Shown: positions 1 to 6,327 of the stretch, one piece after another
How the letters are laid out: every line of letters begins with the position of its first letter
Numbering within the stretch: position 1 is the stretch's first letter
DNA from: a virus
Strand: one strand, 5' to 3'
IMG/VR virus record: IMGVR_UViG_3300042508_000032
Span: 1 to 26,867 of that record
Length of the DNA stretch: 26,867 bases
The notes under the pieces: generated by a model
The model's database searches: none
What the model saw: the letters and a program-made list of their open reading frames with translations, nothing else
What the model was told of the DNA's origin: nothing
Translations under genes and position numbers: made by a program

Positions 1-32
1 CAATTTGCCGTCGTCTTGTTTGCCTTCTTGCT

Positions 33-215
33 ATGACCTACATCCTCCACACCGGCCCGTGGCACATCGGGCCATTCCCGACCCACATCGCGGCGCAGCA
101 CTTCGCTGAGAGCCACGGCATCGACGACTACCGCATGATCCCCCTCGATGATCCGGCCGAAGCGCCGGGGAGAATTGCGCGAATGGCGCGCGAACGGCGC
201 GAGGCTGCCGCCTAA
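33..215 (+). CDS. Small hypothetical protein, 60 aa
   Basis: I do not recognise a function. The product is soluble, with an aromatic/histidine-rich N-terminal half (HTGPWHIGPF) and a charged, Ala/Arg-rich C-terminal helix. It shows no signal peptide or membrane segment. The ATG has no clear Shine-Dalgarno sequence, and the frame stays open upstream to the window edge, so the start could lie further left. It sits left of the attachment site. If that site is attP, this is a phage gene at the far end of the phage map; if the site is an element boundary, it belongs to the neighbouring element. Codon use resembles that of the phage genes. Confidence 0.5.
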   Translation: MTYILHTGPWHIGPFPTHIAAQHFAESHGIDDYRMIPLDDPAEAPGRIARMARERREAAA

Positions 216-254
216 GCCGTTGATCTGATGGCCCAATTCCGCGCGCGCATCTGG

Positions 255-300
255 CTTCGAAGCTGATGGTTTGCAGGTTCGAATCCTGCCGGGGCCACCA
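255..300 (+). other. Attachment-site core: 3' half of a tRNA gene (probably tRNA-Arg)
   Basis: Bases 273-289 form a perfect T-arm: stem GCAGG/CCTGC around loop TTCGAAT. They are followed by a 7-base acceptor strand CGGGGCC, discriminator A and encoded CCA (298-300). Upstream are a 5-base variable region and the strand GCTGA (262-266), which fits the 3' side of an anticodon stem after a loop-like CTTCGAA. The 5' partner strand TCAGC is absent; TCTGG stands there, with two mismatches. No D-arm is present upstream. GGCCC at 230-234 could pair with GGGCC at 292-296, but the rest of a 5' half is missing, so this is not a functional tRNA gene. Tyrosine recombinases often integrate in tRNA 3' halves, starting at the anticodon loop, and int begins 103 bases downstream. 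Resemblance to tRNA-Arg(UCU) is from memory. Confidence 0.75.
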
Positions 301-402
301 CGCAATCTGCAGGAATCTCACGCTTTCTCATCTGGACAGTTCACCGCCGTTCGCGCAGAATCACGCCCGTTCTCGGGTTTCTGTGATAACGGCGGGATAA
401 CG

Positions 403-1494
403 ATGAGACGGTGGGAAGCAGACGGACGCGTGCCAGGCCTGGGGCAGCTGGTGCTGCCGTCCGGTGTGCGCACCTGGTATCTGCGGTTCAGGGACAGCAG
501 CGGCCGGCAGCGCTTCCACAAGCTGGCGCGGGCCGATCGCATGAACCGCACCGTTGCGCGCGACCAGGCCCTGCAGCTGCTGGCCAGCGTCGCCCGCGGC
601 ACCGATCAGGTAGCGGCGCCCGGCGCCACCATGGCGCAGCTGCTTGAGCTGCTCGAGACCCGCCACTACGCCAAGCTGCGGCCCAGCACCGCAAAGAACT
701 ACCGCGGGTTCTGGCGGCTGTACGTGCTGCCCGCCATGGCCGGCCGGAAGGTGGCCAGCGTCACCCGGCAAGATGTGCTGCAGCTGCTGGCACCCATGGC
801 ACCGGTGCAAGCGAACCGCACGCTGCAGATGCTCAAGGCTGCCTTCAACCACGCCGAGCTGTGGGGGCTGCGGCCTGAGCACAGCAACCCATGCCGGCGG
901 ATCCCGAAGCACACCGAGCAGCCGCGGCGCCGATACCTGAGCCAGCAGGAAACGGCCCAGCTGCTGGCGGCCTGCGATCAGCTGCAGGCGACGCCGGTGC
1001 AGTGGCGGTTCACGCAGTTGGTGCGGCTGCTGCTGTTTACCGGTGCGCGGCTGAACGAGATCAAGGCGGCGCGGTGGGAATGGTTCAACCCGGCCGCGGC
1101 AACGCTGGTGATTCCGCCAGAGCAGCACAAGACCGGCGGCGACGGCCACGCGCGGGTGATCCACCTGAGCGCGCCGGCGATGACGGTGCTGCTCGAGCTG
1201 CAGGCACAGGCCCAGACGCCGTGGGTGATCGCTGGCCAGGGTGACGGCCCGCTGGTCGGGTATCACAAGCTATGGGGCCGGCTGCTGGCCGCTGCAGGGC
1301 TGCAGCAGCTGCGCATCCATGACCTGCGGCACAGCTACGCCAGCATGGCCGTGAGCGCCGGCCTGAGCCTGCCGCAGATCGGTGGGCTGCTGGGCCATGC
1401 CAGCCCGGTGACGACAGCGCGCTATGCGCACCTGATCAGCGATCAGGCGGCAGAGATGGCGGCCAAGGTGACGGCGCAGATCCGGGGACGCTGA
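403..1494 (+). CDS. int: Tyrosine recombinase (phage integrase)
   Basis: This 363-aa site-specific recombinase would insert and excise the phage at the adjacent tRNA-derived site. The N-terminal part (about 1-65) resembles the arm-binding region of P4-type integrases (LVLPSGVRTWYLRFRD). A helical core-binding domain follows (about 75-165), then the catalytic domain (about 180-355). Catalytic residues are visible: Arg216 in TGARLNEI, Lys243 in HKTGG, His306 and Arg309 in HDLRH, His332 in LLGH, and the nucleophile Tyr341 in ARYAHL. I chose the ATG at 403 because GGCGGGA lies six bases before it. The frame is open back to 271, but that part only translates the tRNA half. The gene is on the strand opposite to the structural genes and ends at a terminator shared with the endolysin 3' end. 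Confidence 0.96.
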   Translation: MRRWEADGRVPGLGQLVLPSGVRTWYLRFRDSSGRQRFHKLARADRMNRTVARDQALQLLASVARGTDQVAAPGATMAQLLELLETRHYAKLRPSTAKNYRGFWRLYVLPAMAGRKVASVTRQDVLQLLAPMAPVQANRTLQMLKAAFNHAELWGLRPEHSNPCRRIPKHTEQPRRRYLSQQETAQLLAACDQLQATPVQWRFTQLVRLLLFTGARLNEIKAARWEWFNPAAATLVIPPEQHKTGGDGHARVIHLSAPAMTVLLELQAQAQTPWVIAGQGDGPLVGYHKLWGRLLAAAGLQQLRIHDLRHSYASMAVSAGLSLPQIGGLLGHASPVTTARYAHLISDQAAEMAAKVTAQIRGR

Positions 1495-1501
1495 CCGGGC
1501 C

Positions 1502-1525
1502 GCCCTAGGCATGAACACCTAGGGC
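1502..1525. repeat. Perfect 8-bp inverted repeat downstream of int
   Basis: GCCCTAGG and CCTAGGGC are separated by 8 bases, just after the int stop codon. There is no T-run, so it is not a classic terminator on its own. It could be an RNA hairpin that protects or processes the int 3' end, or a protein-binding palindrome. No function can be assigned from sequence alone. Confidence 0.6.
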
Positions 1526-1551
1526 ATGATGGCAGCTGAACGGAAACCCCG

Positions 1552-1582
1552 ACCCGGCTGGGCAATCCTAGCCGGGTTTTTT
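1552..1582 (+). terminator. Rho-independent terminator of int
   Basis: An 8-bp perfect stem ACCCGGCT/AGCCGGGT with a 10-base loop is followed by six T residues (1577-1582). It would end int transcription. The T-run overlaps the TAA stop codon of the convergent endolysin gene. On the minus strand the same hairpin lacks a good T-run, so it is mainly a plus-strand terminator. Confidence 0.88.
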
Positions 1583-2657
1583 AGTAGTCCCAGCGCAGGC
1601 GCGGCCGGCCCTTGCGGATGCCCACATGTGCAAATCCTTTGGGTGCGCCGTAGCCGAGACTGTAGGGCCAGTTCTTGTCGCACCAGTCCTGGACCGCGTG
1701 GATGTCAGCCCCATGCACGAAGAAGTCCACCGCACCCACGCCGGGCGCGTCGTAGAGATGCTCGCTGCCTGAGGCGCCACCCACCTGCCGGTTGATGGCC
1801 GGCGGCCTGTAGCCCGACGTGATCACCACCGGCTTACCACCGAAGGCGCCACGCACGCGCTCGAGGAACGCTGCCAGCTCGGCGGCTGTATCGACCTGAT
1901 GCTGGTGGTCGAACCTGCGCGCCTCCTGATCCAGGGCAAACTCGCCCAGCCGTATGTGGGGCGTGATGTGCGCTGAGAACGGGCTGGCGGGCGTCAGCTT
2001 GGCCGGTTGGCGCTCCTGCTCAGCCAGGCCCCACAGGCGGCCCTCGGCCTCTCTGCGGCGCTTCAGGCCAGCCTCGACGTTGCTGCCCGGGTTGCGGTAC
2101 AGCAGTAGCGCCTCAGGCACCTTGGCCCACTCCTTCGCCTTCAGCCGTTTGCTGATGGTCTCGAACCCAGCGGTGCCGTAGAAACCCGAGCCTAGGTTGT
2201 AGGCGAACGAGATCAGCGCGCATTTCTGCTGGTCGCTCATCGCCACCCAGAACGGCACGGTCGCGCGCAGTTTCTCGGCGATGCGGTCCACCTCGCTGCG
2301 CAGCAGCATGTCGGCCTCGACCCGGTTGATCTTGTCGCCTTTCTTGACCTTGCGGCCGTCGCTGTAGCGCGTGGTGCCCCAGCCGATGGTCCACGGGTCG
2401 CCGCCGCTCAGCGGGTCTGGGTAAGCCTCAAGGTGACAGCCCTCAAACTGCTGGATCAGCTGCAGCGCTGCGCCCAGGTCAGCCTGCTTGCCGTCTTGGC
2501 TCCAACTGCTGAACCACGACCGGTCGCGGCGCATCGCTGCCGCGTAGCCGTTGACCGCCAGATCTTGCTCGAGCTGCTCGATCGCTGCAGCCTGATGCGG
2601 CAGGCCTCGGTAGTACCGGAACAGCTGCCCCAGCGTGATCGGCGAAGTGTTGGCCAC
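1581..2657 (-). CDS. Two-domain endolysin: GH24 lysozyme plus M15-type peptidase
   Basis: This 358-aa cell-wall hydrolase would release virions at lysis. The N-terminal 50 residues carry a conserved cyanobacterial/cyanophage segment (LFRYYRGLPHQ, MRRDRSWF). A T4/lambdoid-type glycoside hydrolase 24 domain follows (about 60-215), with the Glu-Asp-Thr triad at Glu72 (QFEG), Asp81 (YPD) and Thr90 (WTIGWG). The C-terminal domain (about 225-358) resembles metal-dependent peptidase M15 (D-Ala-D-Ala carboxypeptidase-like). It has SGYRPP at 281-286 and likely zinc ligands His300 (SEH), Asp311 (AVD) and His344 (HVGI). The H-to-D spacing is longer than usual because of an insert (LYDAPGVG). The start is GTG, three bases after the preceding small membrane-protein gene. 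There is no signal peptide, so export would need a holin. It is the last gene of the leftward cluster. Confidence 0.92.
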   Translation of the reverse strand: MANTSPITLGQLFRYYRGLPHQAAAIEQLEQDLAVNGYAAAMRRDRSWFSSWSQDGKQADLGAALQLIQQFEGCHLEAYPDPLSGGDPWTIGWGTTRYSDGRKVKKGDKINRVEADMLLRSEVDRIAEKLRATVPFWVAMSDQQKCALISFAYNLGSGFYGTAGFETISKRLKAKEWAKVPEALLLYRNPGSNVEAGLKRRREAEGRLWGLAEQERQPAKLTPASPFSAHITPHIRLGEFALDQEARRFDHQHQVDTAAELAAFLERVRGAFGGKPVVITSGYRPPAINRQVGGASGSEHLYDAPGVGAVDFFVHGADIHAVQDWCDKNWPYSLGYGAPKGFAHVGIRKGRPRLRWDY

Positions 2658-2660
2658 TGC

Positions 2661-2849
2661 TCAGCGCTTGGCGAGGGGTGTGATGATGCCGGCCAGGATC
2701 TCGATCGCGCGGTAGGCCTTCACGCCGATGCGGGTGACGGTGCCGAGCGCTTCGTTGTCCTTGGGTGTGGGGGTGATGTTGACGATCGCCAGGGCCAGGC
2801 CATGAACGGCGACGGCGACGGTGACGATCTCAGGGATGTGGTTCAGCAT
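2661..2849 (-). CDS. Small membrane protein, candidate holin or lysis accessory
   Basis: This 62-aa product has one clear hydrophobic segment (about residues 6-26, VTVAVAVHGLALAIVNI). A 'TPTPKDNEAL' linker and a second weakly hydrophobic, amphipathic C-terminal stretch follow. The TPTPKD linker is familiar to me from short phage membrane proteins next to lysis genes. It lies directly upstream of the endolysin, with a 3-base gap, so a role in endolysin release is likely but not shown. A possible GAGG ribosome site lies about 13 bases before the ATG, further than ideal. Confidence 0.7.
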   Translation of the reverse strand: MLNHIPEIVTVAVAVHGLALAIVNITPTPKDNEALGTVTRIGVKAYRAIEILAGIITPLAKR

Positions 2850-2873
2850 GATGTGTACTGATGCCTCTTCAGG

Positions 2874-3107
2874 TTAGTTGCGCACTTCAAGTGCCCGCAC
2901 GCGCTTGTCGAGATCTGCGAGCTGCCCGCGGGCGTCGTTCTTGAGTTCTTGGATGGCAGCTGCGGTGGCCTGCACGGTCGCTTCGATGCGTGCAGCCTGC
3001 ACCTGCATGGAGACGAGCAGCGCCCCGATGGCGACGAGGCCGGCGGCGATTGCTGCGGGGAGAGAGGCAGCAAACACCCCACCCACGGACTTAGGATCGT
3101 CTGCCAT
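2874..3107 (-). CDS. Small membrane protein with C-terminal coiled coil, candidate holin/spanin
   Basis: This 77-aa product has an N-terminal transmembrane segment (about residues 10-33, Ala/Leu/Val rich). A long polar helix (about 37-77) with heptad-like spacing follows (ARIEATVQATAAAIQELK, LADLDKRVRALEV). One membrane anchor plus a periplasmic or cytoplasmic coiled coil is the usual form of i-spanins and of some small holin-like proteins. With the adjacent 62-aa membrane protein and the endolysin it forms a probable lysis cassette. No strong Shine-Dalgarno sequence precedes the ATG. Confidence 0.7.
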   Translation of the reverse strand: MADDPKSVGGVFAASLPAAIAAGLVAIGALLVSMQVQAARIEATVQATAAAIQELKNDARGQLADLDKRVRALEVRN

Positions 3108-3181
3108 CGGGGGGCGTGCGGCTCGCTCCTATGGTAACGAGCCGAAGGGCACCACAAGCAGCGGCAGCAGGCAAGCTGAGG

Positions 3182-3319
3182 TTAGCGGCCTTGTCCCCGG
3201 TAAGGCTTGCGGCCTCTACGGCGTGGCCGCGAATGTTGGCCGAATCCTTGGCGTGTGGTTTTCGGCGCTCCGGGTTGGTGGTCGATCCGCGCGGTTCCGG
3301 TCTTTGACTTGACGGCCAT
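3182..3319 (-). CDS. Short basic cyanophage-type protein, 45 aa
   Basis: The product is 45 residues, very rich in Arg, Lys and Gly, with the landmarks KSKTG near the N-terminus, TRQG in the middle, RPRRRGRK and a terminal YRGQGR. I recall short proteins with the same KSKTG...TRQG...RGQGR pattern from T4-like cyanophages; their function is unknown to me. The charge suggests RNA, DNA or ribosome binding, but that is inference. The ATG overlaps the stop codon of the upstream gene as TGATG, indicating translational coupling. It is shorter than common ORF cutoffs. The following 74 bases, up to the next gene, hold a weak 7-bp hairpin (3119-3144) and no other gene that I can see. Confidence 0.82.
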   Translation of the reverse strand: MAVKSKTGTARIDHQPGAPKTTRQGFGQHSRPRRRGRKPYRGQGR

Positions 3320-3798
3320 CAGGTCTCGGGCTGGGGCTCCACGGCAGGCTGCGGCGCGTAGGGGTCCACCGGCCAGGCTGGGTAGTCAGGCCCGGTGATG
3401 TAGGCGGCCAGCGCGTCGGTGTCGGCGGTGTCGCGGATGGCGGTCGCCTTCACGCCGGTGGCCAGCCGGATGTCTTCGCGCCAGGTCTTCAGCACCGGGT
3501 CGGCCACTTTGCCGTTGTCAGCCTCGCGGATGATCACCCAGTCAGTCGGCTGCAGCAGCGTGTTCGCCGTGGTGCGTGTGGCGGCTACCCACTGTTCGAC
3601 CAGTTGCGTGTGATCCTTGGGCAGGCCTGGTCCCCAGTAAAACCGCTGATCGTAGGGCGCGGGGTCGGGCACCTCCTCGATGCCGATCGCCTCGCGCTCC
3701 TCAGGGCTGGCCAGCCTGAGCCAGTTGGCGGGGTACTGGATGCCGTCGTGGGTGAACGCCACGTCTGGGCTGAGGGGGCGGCCGTCGAGGAGGAACAT
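3319..3798 (-). CDS. Probable tail-fibre chaperone-like protein, 159 aa
   Basis: The protein begins MFLLDGRPLSPDVAFTHDG, which resembles the N-terminal part of phage proteins with DUF4376-like C-termini that often follow fibre genes. The centre has PYDQRFYWG. A helical segment follows (about 65-145, LVEQWVAATRTTANTLLQ...IREAD...TWREDIRL), then a proline-rich tail. Its place directly after two fibre genes supports a role in fibre folding or attachment. No Shine-Dalgarno sequence is visible before the ATG. The 57-base gap upstream carries three CTAG-containing words but no hairpin that I trust. Assignment to the family is tentative. Confidence 0.7.
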   Translation of the reverse strand: MFLLDGRPLSPDVAFTHDGIQYPANWLRLASPEEREAIGIEEVPDPAPYDQRFYWGPGLPKDHTQLVEQWVAATRTTANTLLQPTDWVIIREADNGKVADPVLKTWREDIRLATGVKATAIRDTADTDALAAYITGPDYPAWPVDPYAPQPAVEPQPET

Positions 3799-3855
3799 GG
3801 GTCTAGGTCCGTGGTTGCAGTCTAGGGGCAGTGGCAGTCTTGTTCTCTAGTGGGG

Positions 3856-6327
3856 TCAGCGGGCGCGGGCGTATTGGAAGGGTGATTCGGCGAACGCTGC
3901 CCACACATAAGTGCCGCCGTTTGTGTTCCAGTCAGAGAATGTCCCCTCCCTAACCTTGAACCCGTTGCTAAGAAGATCGACTGGATATTCAGTCGTTTCA
4001 GCGATGCTTAGGTTTGAAAACAGGTTCAGGTTGGTAACGTTGTATCCCGGTCTGGACGTATCTTTAATTGTCCAGTTTCCTGTGGAGTCACTGCGCTTGA
4101 CCATGATCCACCTCGGCCTAAACCCGGTATACACAAACGGCCCATCCGCGCTGCCATTGCCGGTGTAGCTGCCGAAACTAGAGTACCCGACTACTGGGGC
4201 GAAGCAGTAGGCGACGTAGTTGTCACCACCTTGATTGGCAGAGTTAAAATTTCCTACATAAAACACGGCTGATGTTGGCGTTGTGTTTTGCCAAGTTGCT
4301 TGCGTAGCAAAGGCGTCAGTGAGATTTAACTTGAGATATCCAGTGTTTCCTGCTGATGCATGATAAACCCCCCAGTTGAACGCAGAGCTGCTTCTGTTTT
4401 TGGTGATAAAAAATTGTGGTGGCACGCCTAGCCCGTGCCCAATCGTGCTGTTTGCGCCTGAACCCGTATAAGTAACAACACTAAACCCCGCACTTGCATT
4501 AGCCCGCACCTGACTAGAGATGGAGCCTACGGTGTTTGTGGTTGTTGTCGTCCCGGCGTCCCAAGCCCAGGCGACGTAGGTCGAGTTCAGATTGTTGGCG
4601 TTGTTTGCGCCGGTGGTGCCAGCCACGATCGTGAAGCCATCAGTCGTGACAGCACCAAGACCACCCTGCGTCAGCGTGGTCGGGTCGTACTCAGCGCTGG
4701 TCAGGTGCGTTGCGAGGTTCTTGTTGGCGCCCCTGACGGAATCGGCCAAGCGATGGCCAGGGCCGGCGCCGGTGGCTGAACGCTCCTTGTTCCACACCAG
4801 GTCGGGGTCAAACCCGACGCCTGTGATCGTGCGCGCGCCGCCGGTGCCGGTGTAAAGCACGGCGTTGAACACACTGCTCGGCCGCACAATCGCCGGCGCG
4901 GGCAGGTTTGCCGTGCAGAGCGCCTTGAAGCCGCTGGGGGCCGTGTAGGCAAAGGGGCGTTGGCCGAAGTTAACGCTGACGCTGTTTGTCGCATTAGCGC
5001 CTCCGGTGAAAACGAACCAATCAACATTATCGGTCAGGGTTGCCGTTGGATTGGCACCAGTGGCAGGGTTAGCAGTAGTTCCACCACTGCTGTCGTACCA
5101 AGTATTCTGGCGTCCCAAGAACAGTTTCACGCTTGCCGGATTGCTCGCGTCAATAGCGAGCTGGAACACGTCAGATGCCGCCGCCGACACGTTCCAGGGA
5201 TAAGAGCCGTTACTATGAAAATTGGCAATTCCTCCACCCCAGTTCCATCCATAAACCCCGCTGATGCCAGCTGCAAAGTTTCCAGCTAAGGATGAGCTGG
5301 CTTTTCCTATGCCTATTCCCCAGTTGCCAGCAGTATTAGCACTGGTTTCGCAATAAATTTTGACACCTTTAACAGCAAAGGTACTGCGCACATTACCAGC
5401 CGTTGTATTGGAAAAATCTAAATTGCCGTTTGTTAAAGTTATGTTGGACGAGCGGTCCAGCGGATTCAACGTGCAGTAATTCCCCCTAACCTCACCCCCC
5501 ACGCCCGTATCCGTCTGCGCGCCATTAGTGGGAACGTCTACGAGGGAGTCGTTGCCTGCACCAGCGGTGACGGAAAGGTTGTTCGGGGTCCAGTTGTTGC
5601 TGCCGGCGGCATCCTTGCCCAGCGTGGTGGCAGTTGCGGCGGAGTTATCAGCGAAGGTAAGTCTGAACCCGTTGGTGCCGTAGCTGCCGGTGTATGCCTT
5701 CGGGATGAGCTGGCCGGTGGTGGCGTCGGTTTCGGTGAAGCTGCTGGGGGTCAGCGCTTGGCCGTCGATGAAGTAGATGTCGGCTAGGTAGCCGGAGAAA
5801 TACTGGGCGTTGTAAGAGCCAGCCCTACCAATGCCATGAGCAGAGGTTGTATTTAAGCGGGTATCAAAGTTTTGTGTAGGGTATGTTGAAGTTGAAAACG
5901 CTGTTATCTGAGTACCGTTCCAGTAAATCTTGACCCTGTTGGATGCGGTGGCCTGTGTCGTATCGACAGCAAACACAAGGTGGCCCCAAGAACTTGGGTC
6001 TCTAAATACTTGCGACGTGCGCAGATCCATATCGAGTGCTGATGCACCAATGTCGCCAAAACGAACCGTGTCGTCAGAAAAAAACTCGAACCACAAGCCG
6101 TTGAAGAAAGATGCGTCTGCAGTTCCAAAAACGTTTTGTCTAGACCCCAACCCACTCCGCTTCACCCACCCCGCCCAGGTCCACGTCTTGCGGTTGCCAG
6201 CAGATGCGGGGGTGCGGCTGAGATACGCCGAGTCGGGTGCGTTTAGGCGGATGCTCCTAGATATGCCCGTTGCAGCGGCAGCAGCACTACGAAGCAGGAG
6301 CGGGTTAGCGGAACCGGGAACCAGCAT
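3856..6327 (-). CDS. Receptor-binding/fibre protein with LamG-like and SPRY-like domains
   Basis: This 823-aa protein is probably the distal fibre or receptor-binding subunit. Residues about 15-205 look like a concanavalin/LamG-type beta-sandwich (WTWAGWVKRSG, WGHLVFAVD, VKIYWNGTQI, YLADIYFIDGQAL). Residues about 300-425 look SPRY-like (GVKIYCETS, WGIGIG, VFQLAIDASN, VKLFLG). The rest (about 450-823) has three related glycine/aromatic blocks with words such as ITGVGFDPDLVWNKERS, VPPQFFITKNRSS and FRPRWIMVKRSDS, each followed by a 'YVAWAWD/YVAYCFAP/YVWAAFAES' word. Domain names are from memory. I chose the ATG at 6327 because it overlaps the upstream stop codon as TGATG; the frame extends 22 codons further, to 6393. 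Base composition is patchy and locally AT-rich. Confidence 0.85.
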   Translation of the reverse strand: MLVPGSANPLLLRSAAAAATGISRSIRLNAPDSAYLSRTPASAGNRKTWTWAGWVKRSGLGSRQNVFGTADASFFNGLWFEFFSDDTVRFGDIGASALDMDLRTSQVFRDPSSWGHLVFAVDTTQATASNRVKIYWNGTQITAFSTSTYPTQNFDTRLNTTSAHGIGRAGSYNAQYFSGYLADIYFIDGQALTPSSFTETDATTGQLIPKAYTGSYGTNGFRLTFADNSAATATTLGKDAAGSNNWTPNNLSVTAGAGNDSLVDVPTNGAQTDTGVGGEVRGNYCTLNPLDRSSNITLTNGNLDFSNTTAGNVRSTFAVKGVKIYCETSANTAGNWGIGIGKASSSLAGNFAAGISGVYGWNWGGGIANFHSNGSYPWNVSAAASDVFQLAIDASNPASVKLFLGRQNTWYDSSGGTTANPATGANPTATLTDNVDWFVFTGGANATNSVSVNFGQRPFAYTAPSGFKALCTANLPAPAIVRPSSVFNAVLYTGTGGARTITGVGFDPDLVWNKERSATGAGPGHRLADSVRGANKNLATHLTSAEYDPTTLTQGGLGAVTTDGFTIVAGTTGANNANNLNSTYVAWAWDAGTTTTTNTVGSISSQVRANASAGFSVVTYTGSGANSTIGHGLGVPPQFFITKNRSSSAFNWGVYHASAGNTGYLKLNLTDAFATQATWQNTTPTSAVFYVGNFNSANQGGDNYVAYCFAPVVGYSSFGSYTGNGSADGPFVYTGFRPRWIMVKRSDSTGNWTIKDTSRPGYNVTNLNLFSNLSIAETTEYPVDLLSNGFKVREGTFSDWNTNGGTYVWAAFAESPFQYARAR

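Noticed and set aside
31-321. Minus-strand ORF of 96 aa with PRQDSNLQ
   Set aside because: PRQDSNLQ is the well-known false translation of a tRNA antisense strand; the rest is an antisense shadow of the small ORF and intergenic DNA.
382-390. Extended -10-like TGTGATAAC before int, and two GATAACG copies at 385-391 and 396-402
   Set aside because: No acceptable -35 element is seen, and the second copy is only the bases before the ATG. This is too weak to call a promoter or arm-type site.
271-402. In-frame extension of the integrase upstream to a TTG at 271
   Set aside because: This part translates the tRNA T-arm and acceptor (QVRILPGPP), a familiar artefact. The ATG at 403 has a good ribosome site.
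361-1266. Minus-strand ORF of 301 aa antisense to int
   Set aside because: It lies opposite a gene with all catalytic residues of a tyrosine recombinase. Its composition is the Arg/His/Gln-rich pattern of GC-rich antisense shadows.
3119-3144. 7-bp hairpin CGGCTCG/CGAGCCG before the 77-aa membrane protein gene
   Set aside because: It has a 12-base loop and no T-run on either strand, so neither a terminator nor a riboswitch can be supported.
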